Source of the DNA: Methanomicrobiales archaeon
GTDB lineage: Archaea > Halobacteriota > Methanomicrobia > Methanomicrobiales > JACTUA01
DNA length: 22,631 nt
Assembly: GCA_028678555.1 (NCBI GenBank)
Contig: JAJRDF010000011.1
Span: 1 to 22,631 of the forward strand
Reading direction: 5' to 3'
Position 1 is the first letter of the stretch. The number at the start of each line of letters is the position of its first letter. Below, piece after piece: positions 1-6,699 of this stretch. The position numbers were made by a program, and so were the translations under genes. The notes under the pieces were generated by a model. That model did not search any database. It saw nothing but the letters and a program-made list of their open reading frames with translations, and was not told the DNA's origin.

Positions 1-436
1 CGATGATACGCTCCCGGAGGTGCTCCGACACGGCATGGACCCGGTCCACCCGTTCCAGCACCTTCCGGGTGAAGTGCCTGATGAGCCGGCTCTTCGGGGG
101 CAGGATCAGGATATCATCCCCCCACGCGGTGACGAGGGTGGGCCTCCTCCCGTCGTGGGGCAGGTGGAATCCGTACTTGGTGATAAAGTGTGCATGGACC
201 AGATCCGGGTCGATCTCCCGGATCAGGCGCCGGATCCGTTCGTGCCGGGGCCAGAAGGAGAGCCAGAGGTTCCCGGTGAGGGAGGGGACCACGTGCTCGG
301 TGACGCCCGGGATCGCCCTATCCATCGGATCGTAGGTGATCAGGTGGACCCGGTGGTCCCGGCCGAAATATTCCGCCCACCGCTGGGTGTGGATGGACCG
401 GCCGTCCCCGATGATGCAGAGGTTCATACCGGGCAT
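1..436 (-). CDS. GT4-type glycosyltransferase, N-terminal part (cut by window edge)
   Basis: Reading leftwards from an ATG at 436, 145 codons are open to the window edge, so the C-terminal half is missing. The N-terminus has the Rossmann start of GT-B glycosyltransferases (CIIGDGRSIHTQRWAEYF), then LVHAHFITKYG, LVTAWGDDIL and RVHAVSEHLRERI, the usual order in the N-terminal domain of GT4 retaining glycosyltransferases. The nucleotide-sugar-binding C-terminal domain is not visible, so donor and acceptor cannot be named. A second in-frame ATG at 427 (MNLCIIG) is equally possible, and neither has a clear Shine-Dalgarno. It lies 198 bp downstream of pseI on the same strand and probably acts cytoplasmically on the same surface glycan. 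A tiny ORF (440-484) ends just before it. Confidence 0.85.
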   Translation of the reverse strand, partial: MPGMNLCIIGDGRSIHTQRWAEYFGRDHRVHLITYDPMDRAIPGVTEHVVPSLTGNLWLSFWPRHERIRRLIREIDPDLVHAHFITKYGFHLPHDGRRPTLVTAWGDDILILPPKSRLIRHFTRKVLERVDRVHAVSEHLRERII

Positions 437-439
437 GCT

Positions 440-484
440 CTACAGCTCTGTTGGTGCCGGGAATTGATAACTTTCCGCCATCAT
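440..484 (-). other. candidate 14-codon leader ORF before the glycosyltransferase
   Basis: A minus-strand ATG at 484 follows a strong Shine-Dalgarno, GAGGTGA (495-501), at a spacing of 10 nt. It encodes MMAESYQFPAPTEL and stops at 440, three bases before the ATG at 436. The downstream glycosyltransferase has no good ribosome site of its own, so re-initiation after this mini-ORF would explain its translation. This is inference from spacing; no homology is known to me. Confidence 0.3.
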
Positions 485-503
485 TTCTCTCTCTTCACCT
501 CTG

Positions 504-530
504 CCCGGGGGACTATGCATGATCCCCGGG
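504..530. other. GC-rich hairpin between pseI and the glycosyltransferase
   Basis: CCCGGGG (504-510) and CCCCGGG (524-530) form a perfect 7-bp inverted repeat around a 13-nt loop that contains the palindrome ATGCAT. On the minus strand it lies about 105 nt after the pseI stop and just before the GAGGTGA site. It could be a terminator or attenuator stem or an mRNA-stability element. There is no following T-run, so a terminator call is weak. Confidence 0.35.
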
Positions 531-634
531 TATCTCCTCTCCTGGACGTGAGGCCCGGCATGAGTGAAGTATGGCATCACTGGATGTCTCAGTCCACCCA
601 TGAGGAACCGACAGAGCAGGAATTCTCCCGTCAA

Positions 635-1702
635 TCAGGCGATGAGATCCCGGGTGAGGGGAGTTCCCCTTGGAATTCCCCTTGCCGCTCGCTTTCCGAG
701 AACGTCGCCGATGAACTTTGGGGAGAGCCCGTAGCCCGGACGTATGGAACGGACATTCTCTTCAGTGAAGACCTCACCCTTGCCAATATCCTGGACAACA
801 AACAGGGACCGCCGGAAGCAGATACTCGCCGCCTCCCGGGAGGTCGGTTGATAGGAGATGTCTCCCAGCGCCTTCTCAGTTTCCCGGACAACCTCCACCA
901 TGGTCCTGAATTCTTCCGGCTCGAGGGAAAATCCGGAATCGGGTCCGGGCTCATCCCTTGACAGGGTCAGATGTTTCTCGATGATGCAGGCCCCGAGTGC
1001 CACCGCCGCCACGGGAGCCGCAAGACCCAGGGAGTGATCCGAGAGCCCGACCGGAACCCCGAAGGTGGCCGCCAGGTGGGGGATGGTCCTGAGGTTCATC
1101 TCAGCCGGATCGGCCGGGTAGGCGCTGGTACACTTGAGGAGGGCAATCCTGTCGTTTCCCGCCTGGCGGAGGGTCTGCACTGCCTCGGTAATCTCCTGGA
1201 GGGATGCCATCCCCGTGGAAAGGATGACCGGCTTTCCCGTCTCCCCCACCCTGCGGACGAGCGGGAGATCCACGAGCTCGAAGGAGGCGATCTTGTAGGC
1301 AGGGGTATCCATCCTCTCAAGAAAGTCAACCGACGTGGAGTCAAAGGGCGTTGAGAACAGGATAAGACCTGCCTTCTCCGCGTTCTCCTTCAGCATGGGC
1401 TGCCATTCCCAGGGGGTAAAGGCTTCCTTGTAGAGATCGTACAGGCACCGGCCCTCCCACAGGGTTCCCTTCCCCACCCTGAACCAGGGCAGATCGCTGT
1501 CAATGGTGAGGGTATCGGGGGTGTAGGTCTGGAGTTTCACTGCATCTGCCCCGGCCTCCTTTGCTGCCCGTATCAGGGCCTTCGCCTCCTCCAGCTCCTG
1601 GTGGTGGTTTCCCGAGATCTCTGCGACGATGAAGACCGGGTGGCCGTTGCCGATGGCTCTTTTCCCGAGGGAGATACTCCGGGAACCGGTGGTTGGTGTC
1701 AC
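635..1702 (-). CDS. pseI: pseudaminic acid synthase PseI
   Basis: Condenses the 2,4-diamido-2,4,6-trideoxy-L-altrose with phosphoenolpyruvate to form pseudaminic acid, in the cytoplasm. The NeuB-type TIM barrel begins with GHPVFIVAEISGNHHQ, and KLQTYTPDTLT is the PseI variant rather than the sialic or legionaminic one. ILSTGMAS, LLKCTSAYP, GLSDHSLG and IIEKHLTLSRDEPGPDSGFSL follow in family order. A C-terminal SAF/antifreeze-like domain ends at GTPLTRDLIA. I chose GTG at 1702, which gives 355 residues, close to the usual 340-350, with GGGAG (1711-1715) eight bases upstream. An in-frame GTG at 1792 overlaps the previous stop as GTGA and would add 30 charged residues not expected in the family. 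It is the last pse gene of the operon. Confidence 0.92.
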   Translation of the reverse strand: MTPTTGSRSISLGKRAIGNGHPVFIVAEISGNHHQELEEAKALIRAAKEAGADAVKLQTYTPDTLTIDSDLPWFRVGKGTLWEGRCLYDLYKEAFTPWEWQPMLKENAEKAGLILFSTPFDSTSVDFLERMDTPAYKIASFELVDLPLVRRVGETGKPVILSTGMASLQEITEAVQTLRQAGNDRIALLKCTSAYPADPAEMNLRTIPHLAATFGVPVGLSDHSLGLAAPVAAVALGACIIEKHLTLSRDEPGPDSGFSLEPEEFRTMVEVVRETEKALGDISYQPTSREAASICFRRSLFVVQDIGKGEVFTEENVRSIRPGYGLSPKFIGDVLGKRAARGIPRGTPLTRDLIA

Positions 1703-1788
1703 CTCCCACGCTCCCTGATGGGAATGCCCTGGTTGCCGTGGAGAAAGGTCTCTCCCTTTCCCTTCTCCCCGTTTCCGACGATCATCCT

Positions 1789-2304
1789 TCACCTGCCCTT
1801 CTGCTGCATGATCCTGATACTCTCTATGAGAACCCGGGGATACAGCGGATAGAGAATATTATACACTTCCGCCTCGCTCCTTTTGCTCACATCAGGGATC
1901 TCGATGAACACCTCGGAGAGCACCGGTCCGGCGTCAAGAACCGCCGTCATCACATGGCACCCGACACTTGCCCTCGTTTCGCCATCGGCGATGAGCCGGG
2001 CGACCGGCCTCGCACCCTTGTACCGGTACAGGCAGGGATGGACATTGATTCCCCCGAGGCGGGGCCTCTGTAACTCCTCCCCGGTGACCATCTCCCTTCC
2101 GTGAACCGATACCAGGAGATCGCATGCCGGGAGGGTATCGAGGGCCTCGTGGATGGAAGCAGAACACCTCAGACCGGTCTCCCCTGAAAACTCCCTGATG
2201 TAGGGATCCCGGGTGGCCACACCAAGAATCTCATGTCTCTGCGAGAGCAGGGTCAGAAGCCCGATAAATCCTGCCTGTTTTTCCCCGGTAAATACGACCT
2301 GCAT
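1789..2304 (-). CDS. formyltransferase-family enzyme, probable UDP-sugar N-formyltransferase in the Pse pathway
   Basis: A 171-residue protein with the single catalytic domain of the N10-formyltetrahydrofolate-dependent formyltransferases. The catalytic Asn-x-His and distal Asp are present: GINVHP (N87, H89) and VLDAGPVLSE (D124). RYKGARPVARLIADGE and the GCHVM strand lie between them as usual. It lacks the C-terminal domain of methionyl-tRNA formyltransferase and stands where PseH, the 4-amino-sugar N-acetyltransferase, would normally be. I infer that it formylates the C-4 amine of the PseC product, which would give 7-N-formyl pseudaminic acid. The start is ATG at 2304, 10 nt after the pseG stop, because MQVVFTGEKQ begins the first beta strand; upstream in-frame starts would run into pseG. 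Confidence 0.85.
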   Translation of the reverse strand: MQVVFTGEKQAGFIGLLTLLSQRHEILGVATRDPYIREFSGETGLRCSASIHEALDTLPACDLLVSVHGREMVTGEELQRPRLGGINVHPCLYRYKGARPVARLIADGETRASVGCHVMTAVLDAGPVLSEVFIEIPDVSKRSEAEVYNILYPLYPRVLIESIRIMQQKGR

Positions 2305-2314
2305 CGTCTGTCCT

Positions 2315-3403
2315 TTACCCCTCATCCCCGGTCTGAGGCAGGGATTTCTCCTCTCCCCCACCCATCATCAGGCCGGCGACTCTCGATGCTCCCATCCCGT
2401 CCAGGAGCCTCCTCTGGCGGGTACTCATTTCCCTGCGATAGCGTTGATGCTCCATTAAATTAAGAATTTGTCCTGCCAGGGAGGATGAGGTGCAGGAGTG
2501 ATACCACCCCGCGTTCACGGAAATACCCAGGTCTGCGAGTGACGTGGCCAGGGGTACCTGGTTCTCTGCCGTGATCACGATGCACCCCGGGAGCCCCATG
2601 AACGCGATCTCATAGCAGGAACTCCCCCCCCCTGAGATCGCAAGATCCGCCCATGCCATCAGGCCGGGCATATCCGTCACATCGCTGAGCACCTCAACGG
2701 GATGGCCATTCTCCTTCGCCAGCCCGCGGATCATTTCCCCGTGCGTACCGGACGGTCCGATGATGGCACGGATTTCCAGGTCATGCCGGGGGATCTCCTG
2801 AAGTGCCCTCAGAACAAGGGCAGTGGCGTCACCCTGGTCCCCGCCACCGAGTGACACAAGGATGTTCTTCGCGATCCGGGGAATCGTTCGTGTCCACTCC
2901 TTCCAGGGGAGGAACTCCTTCCGGAGGAGCACATACCGGGGTCCCAGCAGGAGTTCGGTATCCGGGTCCCGCGACGCATAGAGTCCGGTGCTGGCATAGA
3001 GATTCTGGTTGAGGACAAGGTCGGTGGAATAGTGCCCGGCGTGGCCGTAATCATCGATCAGGAGGCTTTTCCCATGGCCGGTCTTCAGGGCGTGCTGGTA
3101 CTCTTCGCGGAAATGGTACCCGTCCACCACGATCCAGTCGGTGCGGTTCTGCCGGGAAACCGTCACGGTCTCCCGCGCGTCATCAGGGCTGCCGGGCCTC
3201 CCGGAAATGCGGGCACAGGATGCCCCTTCCCCGAGGATCCGAAGCCTCATCTCCTCCGATGGGGTCGCCGTCAGAAAAGAGACTTCTCCTCCCCGTGCGA
3301 TCCACGCCTGGGCGAGGGCAAGGCACCGCATGACATGCCCGGTACCGATACGGCTGCCCCAGTCAGTGCGGACGAGGAGCCGGGGGCCCGGTTCAGCGCT
3401 CAT
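2315..3403 (-). CDS. pseG: UDP-2,4-diamido-2,4,6-trideoxy-L-altropyranose hydrolase PseG
   Basis: Inverting hydrolase that removes UDP before the PEP condensation. It is 362 residues long with a GT-B fold. RTDWGSRIGTGHVMRC near residues 12-27 carries the family GxGHxxRC motif with the catalytic His (H23 here). SLGGGDQGD and ISGGGSSCYEIAFMGLP form the C-terminal nucleotide-binding half; the family usually has SGGxTxxE there. The ATG at 3403 overlaps the pseF stop as ATGA, indicating translational coupling; the open frame extends further upstream but only inside pseF. In some bacteria PseG is fused to PseH; no acetyltransferase domain is seen at either end here, which fits replacement by the formyltransferase next door. 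Confidence 0.9.
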   Translation of the reverse strand: MSAEPGPRLLVRTDWGSRIGTGHVMRCLALAQAWIARGGEVSFLTATPSEEMRLRILGEGASCARISGRPGSPDDARETVTVSRQNRTDWIVVDGYHFREEYQHALKTGHGKSLLIDDYGHAGHYSTDLVLNQNLYASTGLYASRDPDTELLLGPRYVLLRKEFLPWKEWTRTIPRIAKNILVSLGGGDQGDATALVLRALQEIPRHDLEIRAIIGPSGTHGEMIRGLAKENGHPVEVLSDVTDMPGLMAWADLAISGGGSSCYEIAFMGLPGCIVITAENQVPLATSLADLGISVNAGWYHSCTSSSLAGQILNLMEHQRYRREMSTRQRRLLDGMGASRVAGLMMGGGEEKSLPQTGDEG

Positions 3404-4131
3404 AGGGTCTTCTGCCGGATATGCCGGTTGATCTCCGCAAGCTCCGGGTGGGACTCCAGGAAACGGAGGACCTCCAGCCATGTGAACGGAAGGTCGCGGA
3501 AATGGGAAAACACGGCACGGACAAGGTCCAGGTCTTCGATCGTATCCACGGTCCAGCGGTGGTGGGAGAGATCGGTTCCATGGATCACTCCGTGGGTACG
3601 GAAGAGTTCAGGGTGCCGGAGGATGTACTGGGTGACGTGCTCCCGGTGGGCAGGGTTTGTGTCCTCGCGCCAGGACCGTTCCAGGGCCCTGAAGGTCATG
3701 ATTTCCGTATCCAGCCCCCGGGGGAAAGTCCGGCGGGGGAGGAAATTACTGGCATAGTCGAGTCCCGGCTGGCCGGCCAGGAACTCCCCCACCACCCGGT
3801 CCACGAGACCTGGATCGATGAGGGGGCAGTCTGAGGTGATCCGCACCACATGCTCTGCCCGGTACTCCACGGCAGCCCGGTAGTACCGATCCAGGACATC
3901 TGCCTCGCTCCCCCGGAAGCATTCCCAGCCGCGGTCCCTGCAGAGGGAGACAATCCGGTCATCCTCATCGTTTCCCGTGGTGGCAACGACGATCCCATCG
4001 AGTTTCCTTGCCTGCCCTGCCCTCTCCATCACCCGGGCAAGCATCGGTTTCCCCCCGATTTCCATGAGCACCTTCCCGGGAAGCCGGGTACTTCCCATCC
4101 TTGCCTGGACGATCGCCATGATACCGCTCAT
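3400..4131 (-). CDS. pseF: CMP-pseudaminic acid cytidylyltransferase, PseF/SpsF type
   Basis: Activates the nonulosonate with CTP to CMP-Pse. The 243-residue protein has the nucleotidyltransferase signature AIVQARMGSTRLPGKVL at residues 6-22, then IVVATTGNDEDD, RGSEADVLDRYY, and VVRITSDCPLIDP with the metal-binding Asp. HRWTVDTIEDLDLVRAV is typical of the SpsF/PseF group (cytidylyltransferase_3). The ATG at 4131 overlaps the pseC stop as ATGA; a second Met at residue 5 is possible. The group also contains SpsF proteins of other pathways, so the precise substrate rests on the surrounding pseB/C/G/I genes. Confidence 0.88.
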   Translation of the reverse strand: MSGIMAIVQARMGSTRLPGKVLMEIGGKPMLARVMERAGQARKLDGIVVATTGNDEDDRIVSLCRDRGWECFRGSEADVLDRYYRAAVEYRAEHVVRITSDCPLIDPGLVDRVVGEFLAGQPGLDYASNFLPRRTFPRGLDTEIMTFRALERSWREDTNPAHREHVTQYILRHPELFRTHGVIHGTDLSHHRWTVDTIEDLDLVRAVFSHFRDLPFTWLEVLRFLESHPELAEINRHIRQKTL

Positions 4132-5327
4132 GAAAATGCCCGGGCGACTTTCGTGACTGCCCGGATCACATCCTCTACATCTCCGTCGGTCATCCCCGGA
4201 TACATCGGAAGGGAGAGGATCCGCCCGTAGGCATCCTCTGCAACGGGGCACATGCCCGGCCCCGTGCCGAAACGGTCCCGGTAGTAGGGGTGGAGATGGA
4301 CCGGGATATAGTGCACATTCACGCCGATTCCCTCAGCCCGGAGCGCCCGATAGACGGTTGCCCGGTCGGCTCCGAACCGCTCAGGGTCGATCCGGATGAC
4401 GTAGAGGTGATAGGCATGCGCGACTCCCGGCCCGGTCCGCAGCGGGATGATCCCGGGGAGTTCCTTCAGAGCATCGTCGTACCTGCGCGCGATCTCCCGG
4501 CGGCGTGCGATGAAATCCCCCAGTCTGGCGAGCTGGCTCCTCCCGAGAGCACACTGGAAATCGGTCAACCGGTAATTATATCCGAGGTCCACCATCTCAT
4601 AGACCCATGATCCCCTCTCTTCCCTCTGCCGGTGATCCGAGGAGAGACCGTGGTTCCGGAAGATCCGCATACATGCCGCGAAGTCGGGATTGTCAGTGGT
4701 GATGACACCCCCTTCTCCCGAGGTGATGTGCTTGACCGGATGCAGGCTGAAAGTGTTCAGGTCTGCGAGGGAGCCCACGGGTCTCCCGCGGTATGCTCCA
4801 CCGAGCGCGTGGCATGCATCGTCCACGATGGGTAGTCCGTGCTCAGCTGCGATCCCATAAAGCTCGTCGTAGTCACAGGGCTGGCCGGCATAATCCACCG
4901 CGATGAGAGCCCGGGTTCTCGGGGTAATACTCCTGCGGGCCGAATCGGGATGGATGAGAAGCGTATCGGGATCCACATCAGCAAAGACCGGGGTGCCCCC
5001 TTCGTACACCACACAGTTCGCGGTCGCGGCAAAGGTCATCGCCGGCACGATCACCTCGTCCCCGGGACCGATACCAAGGGCATGTATCGCCGCGTGAAGC
5101 GCCGCAGTTCCACTGCTGACCGCAACTGCTTCTCCCGCGCCAGTGAGTTGTGCAAAGGACTCCTCGAACTCAGCAACCGCAGGACCGGTGGTCAGCCAGT
5201 CAGACCGGAGGACATCTGCGACAGCCTGGATATCCTCTTCATTGATCGATTGTCGCCCGTAGGGGAGGAGGGTCCTGCGTACTGGAGTTCCGCCCTGCAG
5301 TGCAAGATCGGATCGCTTGCCGGTCAT
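4128..5327 (-). CDS. pseC: UDP-4-amino-4,6-dideoxy-L-AltNAc transaminase PseC
   Basis: PLP-dependent aminotransferase of the DegT/DnrJ/EryC1/StrS family, 399 residues. It aminates the 4-keto sugar produced by PseB. Visible signatures are LPYGRQSINEEDIQAV near the N-terminus, SSGTAALHAA for phosphate binding, PIVDDACHALGG with the PLP-contacting Asp, and SLHPVKHITSGEGG with the Schiff-base Lys (K199). FRNHGLSSD and YNYRLTDFQCALG follow in family order. The start is ATG at 5327, overlapping the pseB stop as ATGA; an upstream in-frame start at 5372 would lie within pseB and is not needed. The product is the substrate for the N-acylating step, here probably a formyltransferase. Confidence 0.93.
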   Translation of the reverse strand: MTGKRSDLALQGGTPVRRTLLPYGRQSINEEDIQAVADVLRSDWLTTGPAVAEFEESFAQLTGAGEAVAVSSGTAALHAAIHALGIGPGDEVIVPAMTFAATANCVVYEGGTPVFADVDPDTLLIHPDSARRSITPRTRALIAVDYAGQPCDYDELYGIAAEHGLPIVDDACHALGGAYRGRPVGSLADLNTFSLHPVKHITSGEGGVITTDNPDFAACMRIFRNHGLSSDHRQREERGSWVYEMVDLGYNYRLTDFQCALGRSQLARLGDFIARRREIARRYDDALKELPGIIPLRTGPGVAHAYHLYVIRIDPERFGADRATVYRALRAEGIGVNVHYIPVHLHPYYRDRFGTGPGMCPVAEDAYGRILSLPMYPGMTDGDVEDVIRAVTKVARAFS

Positions 5328-6313
5328 TGCAGGTCTGCGATGAACTGGCGGATCTGATCGAGGGTGAGCCATTGCGGGTTGCGGTCGCTCGTATAACTGA
5401 ATCCCTCCGGCACCGCAGTTGCATGGGTCCAGTGCTTATTCTGGAACCAGGGGCCTGAAGGGAGGATGACATACCGGTCCCCATCATCGACGGTCTGAGG
5501 AGCTTCGTCCCCGGAGATGAGCACTTCGTGGATCTTCTCCCCGGGTCTCGCGCCGATATAGTCGATCTTGCTCTTCGGAGCAATCGCCTTCGCGAGGTCC
5601 ATGATATTCATGCTCGGGATCTTGGGGACAAAGACCTCACCGCCATGCATCTCTTCGATGCTCCGGATCACGAAGTTCACCCCCTGGTCAATGGTGATCC
5701 AGAAGCGGGTCATCCGCGGATCGGTGATGGTGAGGGTGCCACTCTTTTTCTGTTCCTGGAAGACAGGTATCACGCTCCCCCGGCTCCCCACGACGTTCCC
5801 GTACCGGGTGCAGGAGAACAACGGCCCGCTCCCTCCCGAGTAGGTATTCCCGTTCACAAAGAGCTTCTCGGCACAGAGCTTCGTGGCCCCATAAAGGTTG
5901 ATCGGGTTCACCGCTTTATCGGTGGACAGGGCCATGACCTTCCTTACTCCATTGTCAATGGCAGCATCGATGATATTCTTGGCCCCGATGATGTTCGTCA
6001 TGATGGCTTCAAAGGGGTTGTATTCGCAGGCGGGGACCTGTTTCAGGGCAGCGGCGTGGATCACGATATCCACATCATGCATGGCCCGGTAGAGCCGGTC
6101 CCTGTCTCTCACATCACCGATGAAGTAGCGGATGGAGGCCCCGGGAGTATCGGGATAGACATTACGCATCTCATGCTGCTTCAGCTCGTCACGGCTGAAG
6201 ATGATCAGTTTCTTCGGTTGATACCGGCGGAGCATGACCTCGGTACATTTCTTCCCGAAGGAGCCCGTTCCGCCGGTGATAAGCACCGTTAGCGATTCCC
6301 AGTCAGAACCCAT
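5324..6313 (-). CDS. pseB: UDP-GlcNAc 4,6-dehydratase (inverting) PseB
   Basis: First enzyme of pseudaminic acid synthesis. It converts UDP-GlcNAc to the 4-keto-6-deoxy-L-arabino-hexulose. The 329-residue extended SDR has the nucleotide-binding GGTGSFG at residues 14-20 and FSRDELKQHEM. The catalytic stretch STDKAVNPINLYGATK carries T131, D132, K133, Y141 and K145, the same spacing as Helicobacter FlaA1. CTRYGNVVGSRGSVIPVF follows. The ATG at 6313 is preceded by GGTGGATAGGA. It is the promoter-proximal gene of a six-gene pse operon; pseC, pseF and pseG are then joined by 4-bp overlaps. The C-terminus (WLTLDQIRQFIADLQ) is complete. Confidence 0.94.
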   Translation of the reverse strand: MGSDWESLTVLITGGTGSFGKKCTEVMLRRYQPKKLIIFSRDELKQHEMRNVYPDTPGASIRYFIGDVRDRDRLYRAMHDVDIVIHAAALKQVPACEYNPFEAIMTNIIGAKNIIDAAIDNGVRKVMALSTDKAVNPINLYGATKLCAEKLFVNGNTYSGGSGPLFSCTRYGNVVGSRGSVIPVFQEQKKSGTLTITDPRMTRFWITIDQGVNFVIRSIEEMHGGEVFVPKIPSMNIMDLAKAIAPKSKIDYIGARPGEKIHEVLISGDEAPQTVDDGDRYVILPSGPWFQNKHWTHATAVPEGFSYTSDRNPQWLTLDQIRQFIADLQ

Positions 6314-6642
6314 TCCTATCCACCGCGAGCCCTGTACCTAGTGGCTCCTTCGCTGAATTTAACGTATCGCTCACGGTGGAAGAGGGTTTCCGGGTGATAT
6401 GGGAATGTTTCAAAGGATATGCAATTCATCCAGGAGAGAAGCCCTTCCGGGTACGTTCAGGGATCAGGGTAGGGAATCCGAAGGAGGCAAGGTTGGTTTC
6501 ATGCAAAGAGCCCATGAATCCCGCTCCGATCGCCAGGAGGCCGTGGGAAGTGTATTCCACGTTCTCCTCCTGCGAATATCCTTATCCTGCCCGTCTGAAT
6601 GAGCATGGGGTTTATGGGCTTCCGCATCTTACGTTGAGCTAA
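6314..6642. other. divergent intergenic region upstream of pseB
   Basis: Separates the minus-strand pse operon from the plus-strand glycan block. A TTAAATT-like stretch near 6356-6362 on the minus strand, about 45 bp before pseB, is the best but weak TATA candidate. It also contains the oxidoreductase-like fragment at 6426-6560. A 6-G run plus TGAG (6645-6654) lies just before the downstream gene. I saw no RNA gene or long repeat. Confidence 0.4.
6426..6560 (-). pseudogene. probable remnant of a Gfo/Idh/MocA oxidoreductase N-terminus
   Basis: A 44-codon minus-strand ORF starts with GTG at 6560, directly behind an excellent AGGAGGAG Shine-Dalgarno. It encodes LLAIGAGFMGSLHETNLASF, which matches the GxGxxGxxHxxxL dinucleotide-binding start of Gfo/Idh/MocA sugar oxidoreductases. 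It then breaks off at SPG and a TGA. A whole enzyme of this family is about 330-400 residues, so only the first beta-alpha unit remains. It has the same orientation as the pse operon and lies 112 bp upstream of pseB. Seen: ORF, ribosome site and motif. Inferred: relic of a larger gene deleted here. It could also be a chance short ORF. Confidence 0.35.
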
Positions 6643-6699
6643 CCGGGGGGTGAGTACATCCGGTCCATCATATTTCTCGAAGATCCTGCTCACGCTCCG

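Noticed and set aside
20..961. Plus-strand ORF of 313 codons
   Set aside because: It spans two minus-strand genes and their gap, is rich in Pro/Gly/Asp as GC-rich antisense frames are, and has no recognisable motif.
635..6313. Legionaminic or sialic acid pathway
   Set aside because: The GTGSFG/TDK dehydratase, the KLQTYTPDT synthase motif and the PseG hydrolase fit the pseudaminic branch; no NeuC-type epimerase or LegB-type gene is seen.
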